A DNA stretch of 58,482 nucleotides. Origin: Acidimicrobiia bacterium (lineage in GTDB: Bacteria > Actinomycetota > Acidimicrobiia > IMCC26256 > DASPTH01). Each line of letters starts with the position of its first letter. Position 1 is the stretch's first letter. A program made the translations under genes and the position numbers. The stretch lies in contig JBBDHW010000019.1 in NCBI GenBank assembly GCA_040880805.1, positions 88,121 through 146,602 on the forward strand, in the 5' to 3' direction. The notes under the pieces are model-generated. The model saw only the letters and a program-made list of their open reading frames with translations. It had not been told where the DNA came from and did not search any database. Positions 19,250 through 26,091 of this stretch are shown piece after piece.

Positions 19250-20817
19250 CGACGAGTGCGTCGCCGAGCTCCGTTCGTCGACTTCGCGGACTTCGCGGAC
19301 TTCACGGACTTCGCGGGCTTCACGTCCGACGACGTCGGGGGCTCGAACGTGCGCGCCAACTCGAGGAGCGTACGCACACCGAAGCCGGTGCCGCCCTTCG
19401 GGTGGTAGCCGTCGTCTCCGGAGAGGAACGCGGGGCCGGCGATGTCGAGGTGCGCCCACGGCACGCCCTCGACGAACTCCTGGAGGAAGATCCCGGCGGT
19501 GAGCGCGCCACCCTCGCGCGGTCCGATGTTCTTCATGTCGGCGACCGCCGAGTCGATGCCCTTGCGATAGTCGGTGGGCAGCGGGAGCGGCCACACGCGT
19601 TCGCCGGCGCGATCGGCCGCGGCCTGCACCTGACTGGTCCAGCCGTCGTCGTTCCCCATCAGCCCGGCGATCTTCTCGCCGAGGGCGACGACACACGCAC
19701 CGGTGAGGGTCGCGAGGTCGATCACCGCGGCCGACTTGTCTTCGGACGCGAGCGACAGCGCGTCGGCGAGGATGAGCCGGCCCTCGGCGTCGGTGTTCAG
19801 CACCTCGACGGTCTTGCCGTTGTGGATGCGCAACACGTCGCCGGGGCGGATGGCCGTTCCGCTCGGCATGTTCTCGACCAGCGGGACATAGCCGGTGACG
19901 CGCGTCTTCACCCCGAGCTCGCGCAGCGCCGACATCGCGCCGATCACTGCGGCGGCACCCGACATGTCGCACTTCATGGTCTCCATACCCGCACCAGTCT
20001 TGAGCGAAAGCCCACCGGAGTCGAACACCACGCCTTTGCCCACGAACGCGAGTGCTTTGCCGCTCGTACCCGCGGGCGTGTAGGTGAGCTTCAAGAACCG
20101 CGGGGTCTGGTGCGAGCCCTGACCGACACCCAGCACACCGCCGAGCTTTTGCTGTCGAAGCTGCGGGACGTCGAGCACCTGCACAGTGACGCCGCGGCCG
20201 CGGAGCAACCGGCGCGCTTCCGCCGCCATCTCCGCCGGCGGCTTTGCCTGAGCGGGCTGGTTCACGATGTCGCGCGCCCACACCACCGCGTCGGCGATCA
20301 CCGAACCGCGAGCGAGCGCGGCGCGTACCTCGGCGCCACCATCACTGATCACGCTGACCTTCGAGAGCTTGGTGGGCTTGCCGTCGCGCTTGTACTCGAG
20401 GAACTGGTACGCGCCCATCACCATTCCCTCGGCGACGGCCTGGGCGGCGTCGGCGCGCGGCAGATCCGGGGCGACGCTCACGAGCGTGGTGGCCACTGAC
20501 ACCGCCCTTGTCGCGCGACGCGCAACCGCGGCCGCGGCGCGGCGCAGGTCGTCGACGGTGAGCTTGTCGATCTCACCGACACCGACGAGCACCGCGGCCT
20601 TCGCGCGCAACTTCCCGGACGTGGGCACCGCGAGCGTCTCGCCGAGGTTGCCCTCGAAATCGGTCTCTTCGAGGAACGCGGCGAGCCCGCCGTCGAGCGC
20701 GGCATCGACCGCGTCGGCACCCGGCCCGAGGATTCGCGTCTTCGCGATCGGTACCGCGAGCAGCTCGGCCGCGACGCGGTCCGCGGGTGTCGTGACGACT
20801 GAGAACGTGAGCCCCAC
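19246..20817 (-). CDS. pepA: Leucyl aminopeptidase (M17 family, PepA)
   Basis: Cytosolic dimetal exopeptidase that releases N-terminal residues, and in some bacteria also a DNA-binding regulator. 523 residues. Metal and catalytic motifs: VGKGVVFDSGGLSLK, MKCDMSGAAAVIGA, and the signature NTDAEGRLILADALS. The end of the catalytic domain is WAHLDIAGPAFLSGDD and GGTGFGVRTLLELA. The last ~25 residues form a Lys/Ser tail (VKSAKSAKS type) encoded by 9-bp repeats, which is unusual. The GTG start at 20817 follows a good ribosome site (ggagga). The secreted beta-helix gene downstream is translationally coupled. Confidence 0.94.
   Translation of the reverse strand: MGLTFSVVTTPADRVAAELLAVPIAKTRILGPGADAVDAALDGGLAAFLEETDFEGNLGETLAVPTSGKLRAKAAVLVGVGEIDKLTVDDLRRAAAAVARRATRAVSVATTLVSVAPDLPRADAAQAVAEGMVMGAYQFLEYKRDGKPTKLSKVSVISDGGAEVRAALARGSVIADAVVWARDIVNQPAQAKPPAEMAAEARRLLRGRGVTVQVLDVPQLRQQKLGGVLGVGQGSHQTPRFLKLTYTPAGTSGKALAFVGKGVVFDSGGLSLKTGAGMETMKCDMSGAAAVIGAMSALRELGVKTRVTGYVPLVENMPSGTAIRPGDVLRIHNGKTVEVLNTDAEGRLILADALSLASEDKSAAVIDLATLTGACVVALGEKIAGLMGNDDGWTSQVQAAADRAGERVWPLPLPTDYRKGIDSAVADMKNIGPREGGALTAGIFLQEFVEGVPWAHLDIAGPAFLSGDDGYHPKGGTGFGVRTLLELARTFEPPTSSDVKPAKSVKSAKSAKSTNGARRRTRR
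19281..19325. repeat. Five 9-bp tandem repeats in the pepA 3' end
   Basis: Units acttcgcgg, acttcgcgg, acttcacgg, acttcgcgg and gcttcacg. On the minus strand they encode the repeated Lys-Ser-Ala/Val tail of PepA. Confidence 0.8.
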
Positions 20818-20831
20818 GGGTTCCTCCGGAG

Positions 20832-21389
20832 TCAGGATCGCGTTCGCACCGGGCGGAAGGTTCCCTCCTGCCAGCGGGCGAGCGTGTACACGAGATCGGC
20901 GAGCCGGTTGAGATACGGGATCACCCGGCTCTCGGGTAGCCAGCCCGCGTGCGCGGCGGCGACAGACTGACGCTCTGCGCGTCGTACCACGGTGCGGGCG
21001 ACATCGAGCGCGGCCGCCACCCGGTTCTCGCCCGGGAGCACGAACTCGGCAGGCGGTTCGTAGCGAGCCGTGATGTCGTCGATGATCGGCTCGAGCGCAT
21101 CCACCATGTCCTCGGTGGTGACCGACACGCCCGGCTCAAGCTTTCCCCGGTTCTCCGGCGCGGTCGCGAGCTCCGCCCCTACTACGAAGAGCTCGCGCTG
21201 GAGTCGCACGAGCAGCTCGTCGAGCTCCGACCCGCGATCGGTCTCCGCGCGCGCGAGCCCGAGCGCCGAGACCGCTTCGTCGACTGCGCCGTACGCGTCC
21301 GGCCCCACCGTGTCTTTGCCGACGCGCCCGCCGTACAGAAGACCGGTCGTGCCGTCGTCGCCCGTGCGCGTGTATACCTTTCGTACCAT
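20832..21389 (-). CDS. Cob(I)yrinic acid a,c-diamide adenosyltransferase, PduO type
   Basis: Transfers the adenosyl group of ATP to cob(I)alamin and makes the coenzyme of methylmalonyl-CoA mutase (encoded at 8 kb). 185 residues. The ATP-binding N-terminus is KVYTRTGDDGTTGLLYGGRV. Further family motifs are the Arg-rich helix VVRRAERQSV and PYLNRLADLVYTLARW. The ATG at 21389 follows TAGACT by 9 nt, with no Shine-Dalgarno. It is divergent from the UbiA-family gene, and the two -10 hexamers are 16 bp apart. pepA follows after 14 bp. Confidence 0.93.
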   Translation of the reverse strand: MVRKVYTRTGDDGTTGLLYGGRVGKDTVGPDAYGAVDEAVSALGLARAETDRGSELDELLVRLQRELFVVGAELATAPENRGKLEPGVSVTTEDMVDALEPIIDDITARYEPPAEFVLPGENRVAAALDVARTVVRRAERQSVAAAHAGWLPESRVIPYLNRLADLVYTLARWQEGTFRPVRTRS

Positions 21390-21398
21390 CGGTGCCGG

Positions 21399-21404
21399 AG
21401 TCTA
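21399..21404 (-). promoter_or_regulatory. Leaderless -10 hexamer TAGACT before the adenosyltransferase gene
   Basis: Minus-strand TAGACT, 9 nt, then ATG 21389. Half of a divergent leaderless pair. Confidence 0.5.
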
Positions 21405-21420
21405 CGACCCCCCGTTCGCG

Positions 21421-21426
21421 TAGCCT
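21421..21426 (+). promoter_or_regulatory. Leaderless -10 hexamer TAGCCT before the UbiA-family gene
   Basis: TAGCCT, 6 nt (ggggcg), then ATG 21433. Other half of the divergent pair. Confidence 0.55.
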
Positions 21427-21432
21427 GGGGCG

Positions 21433-22368
21433 ATGTCTGCGGTCCCCGAACCATCTCCGGAGACCCCCACCGGGGACCCAGCACCGCTTCCGCGTCCGTC
21501 ACAGGTGCGCGCCATCATCAAGACCGCGCGCCCCAAGCAATGGATCAAGAACGTCCTCGTGTTCGCGGCGCCTGCCGCCGCGGGCGTGCTCGACGAGGCC
21601 GACGCGATCGCCAAGACGCTCATTGCGTTCCTCGCCTTCTGCCTCGCTGCAAGCGGCACCTACCTGCTCAACGACGCCGCCGACGCGGAGGCGGACCGTC
21701 TGCACCCCACGAAGCGCTCGCGTCCGATCGCGGCGGGCAACCTCTCACCGAGCGTCGCTCGGGGCGTGGCCGTCGGTCTGATCGTGGTCGCGTGCGCGAT
21801 CACCGCGCCCATCAACGACGGCAAGCTCACGGCGGTCGTCGCCGCGTACGTCGCGGTCACCCTCTCGTACACGCTCTGGCTCAAGCACGAGCCGGTGATC
21901 GACCTCGCGGCGGTGGCCGCAGGGTTCGTGTTCCGGGCCATCGCCGGCGGCGTCGCCACCGGCGTGCGGCTGTCCGACTGGTTCCTGATCGTCGCGGGTG
22001 CCGGATCACTGTTCATCGTCACGGGGAAGCGTCACGCGGAGCAGGTCGAGCTCGGGTCGGCGTCGCACGGCCACCGCAGCACGCTCGGTGAGTACTCCAC
22101 CGCGTACCTCGGTTTCGTCCGCGCGGTCGCGGCCGGCGTGATGATCACCGCATACTGTCTCTGGGCGTTCGAGAACGCGAGCAAGACCGGCGACACCACG
22201 TGGTTCCGCCTGTCGATCGTGCCGTTCGTGATCGGCGTGCTCCGCTACGGCTTCGTGATCGAGGAGGGTGGGGGTGGCGCGCCCGAGGAAGTCGTGCTCG
22301 GCGATCGGGTGCTCATGGTGGTCGGCGTGATCTGGGCAGTTACGTTCATGCTCGGCGTGCGCGGCTGA
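21433..22368 (+). CDS. ubiA: Decaprenyl-phosphate phosphoribosyltransferase (UbiA family)
   Basis: Integral membrane prenyltransferase that joins 5-phosphoribosyl diphosphate to decaprenyl phosphate, the first committed step towards decaprenyl-phosphoryl-arabinose. 311 residues with about eight or nine membrane segments. The first Asp-rich motif is NDAADAEADRLHP followed by TKRSRPIAAGNLS, as in the mycobacterial Rv3806c group. KTARPKQWIKNVLVFAAP at the N-terminus is also typical. The assignment among UbiA proteins rests on these motifs and on dprE1 and dprE2 directly downstream (8-bp and 15-bp gaps). Confidence 0.88.
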   Translation: MSAVPEPSPETPTGDPAPLPRPSQVRAIIKTARPKQWIKNVLVFAAPAAAGVLDEADAIAKTLIAFLAFCLAASGTYLLNDAADAEADRLHPTKRSRPIAAGNLSPSVARGVAVGLIVVACAITAPINDGKLTAVVAAYVAVTLSYTLWLKHEPVIDLAAVAAGFVFRAIAGGVATGVRLSDWFLIVAGAGSLFIVTGKRHAEQVELGSASHGHRSTLGEYSTAYLGFVRAVAAGVMITAYCLWAFENASKTGDTTWFRLSIVPFVIGVLRYGFVIEEGGGGAPEEVVLGDRVLMVVGVIWAVTFMLGVRG

Positions 22369-22376
22369 GGAACTTC

Positions 22377-23735
22377 GTGGCCGACGCGCGCTCCGAGATG
22401 CTCACGGGATGGAGTCGTACCGCGCCGAGCGCAGCCACGGTCGTCTCCGTATCGAGTGATACCGAGGTCGACGATCTGCTCGCACACGCGGGCGAGCGCG
22501 GGATCATCGCGCGCGGTCTCGGCCGCAGCTACGGCGACGCCGCGCAAAACGCCGGTGGCACGGTGCTCGACGGCCTCTCGCTCGCAGACGTCATCGACGT
22601 CGACGTCGCGCGCGACACGGTCCGCGTCGCCGCGGGCATCAGCTTCGACACGCTCATGCGCTTCGTCGTGCCCCTCGGCTTCTTCGTTCCCGTCACCCCG
22701 GGCACGCGTCTCGTCACGGTTGGCGGGGCACTTGCCGCCGACGTGCACGGGAAGAACCATCACGTCGACGGCAGCCTGGCCAACCACGTCGAGGCGTTCA
22801 CGCTGCACACGCCGAAGGGCGTCGTCACCGTGACGCCCGACTCCGACCCGGAGCTCTTCTGGGGCACCGCCGGGGCCATGGGCCTCACCGGCGTGGTCAC
22901 CGAGGTCGTGCTGCGGCTGCTCCCGGTGGAGACGTCGCTCCTCCGCACGCGCAACGAGCGTTGCCACGATCTCGACACCGTGATGGCGCGGATGCTCGAC
23001 GACGACGCCGACTACCGCTACTCCGTCGCATGGATCGACTGCCTCGCGAGCGGCACGTCACTCGGTCGCTCGATCTTGTCCCGTGGCGACCACGCGCAGC
23101 GCGACGAGCTCCCACCGAAGCACCGAGCCAAGCCACTGCACTTCGATCCGCAGGCGCGGATCGGCGCACCGCCGTGGGCACCGAACGGGCTGCTCAACCG
23201 CGCGAGCATCGCGATCTTCAACGAGTTGTGGTACCGCGTGTCGCCGCGACTCCACGGGGGCGGGTTCGAGACGATCTCGTCGTTCTTCCATCCGCTCGAC
23301 GGCGTGCGCGAGTGGAACCGTCTGTATGGAAGTAGGGGGTTCCTCCAGTACCAGTACGTCGTCCCCGACGACGCCCACGCGGCGGTGCGCCGGTCGGTCG
23401 AGATGTTGAGCCACGCGCGCGCCGCCTCCTTTCTCGCCGTGCTCAAGCGCTTCGGCGCACAGAACCCGGGGCCGCTGTCGTTCCCCGCGCCGGGCTGGAC
23501 CCTCGCGCTCGACATCCCGGCGACCGTGCCGGGCCTCGCGCAGCTGCTCGACGACCTCGACGAGCTGGTCGCCGACGTCGGCGGCCGCGTCTATCTCGCC
23601 AAGGACTCGCGCCTCCGCCCGGAGCTCCTCCCGGTGATGTACCCCGATCTCCCCCGCTTCGCCGAGCTCCGCGCCCGCGTCGACCCTGCCGGCGTCCTCC
23701 AGTCCGACCTCCGACGGCGCTTGGGGCTGCCTTAG
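22377..23735 (+). CDS. dprE1: Decaprenylphosphoryl-beta-D-ribose oxidase DprE1
   Basis: FAD enzyme that oxidises the 2'-OH of decaprenylphosphoryl-ribose; DprE2 then reduces the product to the arabinose epimer. 452 residues from GTG 22377, with gagga 8 nt before it. FAD-binding motifs: IIARGLGRSYGDAAQN and TPGTRLVTVGGALAADVHGK, followed by NHHVDGS, whose His region lines the active site. The C-terminal LAKDSRLRPE carries the conserved Lys. At the position of Cys387 in M. tuberculosis (motif WNVCVD, from memory) the sequence is WTLALD, with Ala377. Covalent nitro-aromatic inhibitors use that cysteine, so this enzyme is expected not to bind them covalently. Confidence 0.92.
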   Translation: MADARSEMLTGWSRTAPSAATVVSVSSDTEVDDLLAHAGERGIIARGLGRSYGDAAQNAGGTVLDGLSLADVIDVDVARDTVRVAAGISFDTLMRFVVPLGFFVPVTPGTRLVTVGGALAADVHGKNHHVDGSLANHVEAFTLHTPKGVVTVTPDSDPELFWGTAGAMGLTGVVTEVVLRLLPVETSLLRTRNERCHDLDTVMARMLDDDADYRYSVAWIDCLASGTSLGRSILSRGDHAQRDELPPKHRAKPLHFDPQARIGAPPWAPNGLLNRASIAIFNELWYRVSPRLHGGGFETISSFFHPLDGVREWNRLYGSRGFLQYQYVVPDDAHAAVRRSVEMLSHARAASFLAVLKRFGAQNPGPLSFPAPGWTLALDIPATVPGLAQLLDDLDELVADVGGRVYLAKDSRLRPELLPVMYPDLPRFAELRARVDPAGVLQSDLRRRLGLP

Positions 23736-23750
23736 CCCGGAAAGGAAGAC

Positions 23751-24512
23751 ATGCAGGACTCGTTGGGGTCGGTGCAGTCGGTGCTCGTGCTCGGCGCCGG
23801 GTCCGACATCGCGCACGCGACGTTGCGAGCGCTCGTGAAGCGACGGGCGCGGACGATCGTGCTCGCGGCGCGAGAGCCGGCTTCGCTCGTGCCGCTTGCA
23901 GAGGAGCTGCGCGCGCTCGGCGCGGACAAAGTCGAGACCATCGCGTTCGACGCGCGCGACACCGAGCACCACGCGGCGCTCATCGACGACGTGTTCGGCC
24001 GCGTGGGCGACATCGACCTCGCGCTGCTCGCGTTCGGCGTGCTCGGCGATCAAGCGCAGGCCGAGCGCGATCCTGATGCCGCGGTCGACATCGCGCGCGT
24101 GAACTACCTCGGATCGGTGTCGGTCGGGGTGCCGCTCGCACAGAAGATGCGCGCGCAGGGGCACGGCGCGATCGTCGCGATGTCATCCGTAGCCGGCGAG
24201 CGCGCACGCCGTTCGAACTTCGTGTACGGATCGTCGAAGGCGGGAATGGACGCCTTCTTCCAGGGACTCGGCGACAGCCTCGTCGGGAGCGGCGTGAAGG
24301 TGATGATCGTCCGGCCGGGCTTCGTACACACGAAGATGACCGAAGGCATGGACCCCGCGCCGCTGTCGACCACCGCGGACGCGGTCGCGGTCGCGATCGT
24401 GCACGGCCTGGAGCGCGGCAGCGAGACGGTCTGGGTGCCACCCACACTCCGATACGTGATGTCGGCACTGCGGCACGTTCCACGCCCGATCTTCCGCAAG
24501 CTCCCGATCTGA
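23751..24512 (+). CDS. dprE2: DprE2, decaprenylphosphoryl-2-keto-erythro-pentose reductase
   Basis: Short-chain dehydrogenase (253 aa) that completes epimerisation with NAD(P)H. The cofactor loop is LVLGAGSDIAHATLRAL. The catalytic residues are Ser in MSSVAGER and Tyr/Lys in FVYGSSKAGMDAFF. RPGFVHTKMTEGM is as in mycobacterial DprE2. A C-terminal RHVPRPIFRKLP helix could contact the membrane. It starts 15 bp after dprE1 with aaaggaag as ribosome site. Confidence 0.92.
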   Translation: MQDSLGSVQSVLVLGAGSDIAHATLRALVKRRARTIVLAAREPASLVPLAEELRALGADKVETIAFDARDTEHHAALIDDVFGRVGDIDLALLAFGVLGDQAQAERDPDAAVDIARVNYLGSVSVGVPLAQKMRAQGHGAIVAMSSVAGERARRSNFVYGSSKAGMDAFFQGLGDSLVGSGVKVMIVRPGFVHTKMTEGMDPAPLSTTADAVAVAIVHGLERGSETVWVPPTLRYVMSALRHVPRPIFRKLPI

Positions 24513-25087
24513 TGGGGGCCGCCACCCACAGCGCACTCCTCGTCGCCGTACCGGCCGCTGAGGCGCTGATCAGTGAACATCGAGCCCGTCTCGATCCCTC
24601 GGCACTTCGAGGCGTGCCTCCCCACGTCACCGTGTTGTACCCGTTCATGGCCCCGGACGAGATCGACGACGACGTGGTCGAGTGCCTTGCCCGCGGTTTC
24701 GCGGCGTGCCCACGGTTCCAGTTCGAACTCGCCGACGTCCGTTGGTTCGGCGACACCGTCGCCTACCTCGCCCCCGAACCCGCTGGACCATTCCGAGATC
24801 TCACCCGGAACGCAGTGGAGCTCTTTCCTGCGTTTCCCCCCTACCAAGGCGCGTACGCCGACCTCACGCCACACGTCACGATCGGGCAGGACGCGCCGAT
24901 CGACGTCCTTCGCGCAGCCGTAGATGCAGTGGCGACAGCGCTCCCGATCCACACCTCGGCCACCGCGCTCACGCTGATGGTCGGCGGTACCGAGCCCGCG
25001 TCGTGGCGCGTCCACACGCAATTCCCGTTCGGGAGCGAGCGACCGAGAGCCGGGTATCCCGGCGAGCAGCGAGCGACCCATGATTAG
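24512..25087 (+). CDS. 2H phosphoesterase / 2'-5' RNA ligase-like protein
   Basis: 191 residues. The two HxT motifs of the 2H fold are His38-Val-Thr40 (PPHVTVLYPF) and His121-Val-Thr123 (TPHVTIGQ), so the catalytic pair is intact. Substrates in this superfamily are 2'-5' or cyclic phosphodiesters; the one here is unknown. The ATG overlaps the dprE2 stop (TGATG), giving tight coupling to the DprE operon. The last ~17 residues (ERPRAGYPGEQRATHD) come from dispersed repeat copy C, so the native C-terminus was probably near HTQFPFG. Confidence 0.8.
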   Translation: MGAATHSALLVAVPAAEALISEHRARLDPSALRGVPPHVTVLYPFMAPDEIDDDVVECLARGFAACPRFQFELADVRWFGDTVAYLAPEPAGPFRDLTRNAVELFPAFPPYQGAYADLTPHVTIGQDAPIDVLRAAVDAVATALPIHTSATALTLMVGGTEPASWRVHTQFPFGSERPRAGYPGEQRATHD

Positions 25088-25090
25088 GTC
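25033..25090 (+). repeat. Dispersed hairpin repeat, copy C
   Basis: Most decayed copy. The core palindrome is 6 bp (25049-25054 with 25058-25063, loop TAT), flanked by GAGCGAGCG and GAGCGACCCATGATTAGGTC. It spans the stop of the 2H gene and the ATG of the next gene. Confidence 0.7.
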
Positions 25091-25466
25091 CAACGAGCGA
25101 CCGGTCGACGCGACCCCGGTACGCACCGACGAGCTCCCCGCGACGCCGCAGCGCGATCGGAAGATTCCTGCCACTGCGTGGATCGAGGCGCCGCGGCCGC
25201 TCCTCGAGCTCGGCGCCGACATCGACGAGCCGATCGTCGGGTACCTCCGGCGAATCGGTCCGTGGTTGTTGTGGCGGGCGGGCCCACCGTCGCGCGGGGA
25301 CGCGCGTTATATGGCGCTCTCGGCCGACGACCTCGGCGCGACGTGGACGTTCCGCGTGTTCCCCGACGGGAGCGGAGAGGGAGAAGGACCCGACGGCGTC
25401 GTGCACCACCGCTTCCGCACCTGGAAGGAAGCACTGCGCGACGCCGGGAAGGGAGCTGCGCAATGA
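25080..25466 (+). CDS. Hypothetical protein (128 aa)
   Basis: ATG 25080 lies within repeat copy C and overlaps the 2H gene by 8 bp. The ordered core runs from about residue 28 (KIPATAWIEAPRPLLELG) through YLRRIGPWLLWRAGPPSRGD, ARYMALSADD and TWTFRVFPDGSG to the end. No family is recognised. It looks like a small alpha/beta protein, and its codon use matches neighbours. The ATGA overlap with the following ABM-like gene argues that it is translated. The first ~12 residues may be derived from the repeat. Confidence 0.6.
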   Translation: MIRSNERPVDATPVRTDELPATPQRDRKIPATAWIEAPRPLLELGADIDEPIVGYLRRIGPWLLWRAGPPSRGDARYMALSADDLGATWTFRVFPDGSGEGEGPDGVVHHRFRTWKEALRDAGKGAAQ

Positions 25467-25795
25467 GCTCGAAACCGGTGAGCCAGATGGTGACGGTGTT
25501 CCGATCGCGACTGCGCGCCGACGCCGGTGCCGACTACGCGCGCACCGCGGAGGAGATGGAGCGACTGGCGCGCGCGATACCCGGGTTCGTCGACTTCAAG
25601 CAGTTCGTCGCCGACGACGGCGAGCGCGTCTCCGTCATCACGTTCGCGTCACAGGCTGCGCATGACGCGTGGCGCGACGACCCCCGACACCGCGTCGCTC
25701 AGCAGCGCGGCCGCGACCACTGGTACGCCGAGTACCGCATCCAGGTGTGCGAGCTGGTCGCCGAGCGAACGTTCGTGGCCCACGCCGACGACTGA
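25463..25795 (+). CDS. ABM-domain (antibiotic biosynthesis monooxygenase-like) protein
   Basis: 110 residues from ATG 25463, coupled to the previous gene by ATGA. The sequence (MVTVFRSRLRADAGADYART, IPGFVDFKQFVADDGERVSV, HDAWRDDPRHRVAQQRGRDH) has the ABM ferredoxin-like order, including the PGF(V/L)xxK turn and WRDxPxH. Members include heme- and quinol-modifying enzymes, and substrate cannot be told. It ends 23 bp before the antitoxin gene. Confidence 0.8.
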   Translation: MSSKPVSQMVTVFRSRLRADAGADYARTAEEMERLARAIPGFVDFKQFVADDGERVSVITFASQAAHDAWRDDPRHRVAQQRGRDHWYAEYRIQVCELVAERTFVAHADD

Positions 25796-25805
25796 GCAAT
25801 TGTGC

Positions 25806-25811
25806 TACCTT
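25806..25811 (+). promoter_or_regulatory. Leaderless -10 hexamer TACCTT before the antitoxin gene
   Basis: TACCTT, 7 nt, then ATG 25819. There is no Shine-Dalgarno. It would make the toxin-antitoxin pair its own leaderless unit. Confidence 0.5.
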
Positions 25812-25818
25812 GTGCGTC

Positions 25819-26091
25819 ATGGAGCGCGTCGGCGTGCGGGAGCTGCGGCAGAACCTGAGCGTCTACCTGCGGCGGGTGAAGGAGGGCGAGTCGCTCGAGG
25901 TCACCGAGCACGGCCACCCCGTCGCGGTGCTGGCCCCGCTGCGCGAGCCGCAGAGCGCGTTCGACCGCATGCTGGCCGAGGGCCGCATCCGCCCAGCCGT
26001 CGGCACGATCGATGACATTCCATTTCCCCCGGGTCCGGTGAGCTATGGAGGTACCGAAGCTCTCGCGGCCGACCGGGAAGGAAAAGAGTGA
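25819..26091 (+). CDS. Type II antitoxin, Phd/YefM (VapB-like) family
   Basis: 90 residues. The N-terminal DNA-binding half is of the Phd/YefM type (VGVRELRQNLSVYLRRVKEG, SLEVTEHGHPVAVLAPL). The C-terminal half (DRMLAEGRIRPAVGTIDDIP) is the region expected to wrap the toxin. The toxin gene starts at GTGA over its stop, the usual antitoxin-first order. Such proteins normally repress their own promoter, here probably the hexamer at 25806. Confidence 0.88.
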   Translation: MERVGVRELRQNLSVYLRRVKEGESLEVTEHGHPVAVLAPLREPQSAFDRMLAEGRIRPAVGTIDDIPFPPGPVSYGGTEALAADREGKE

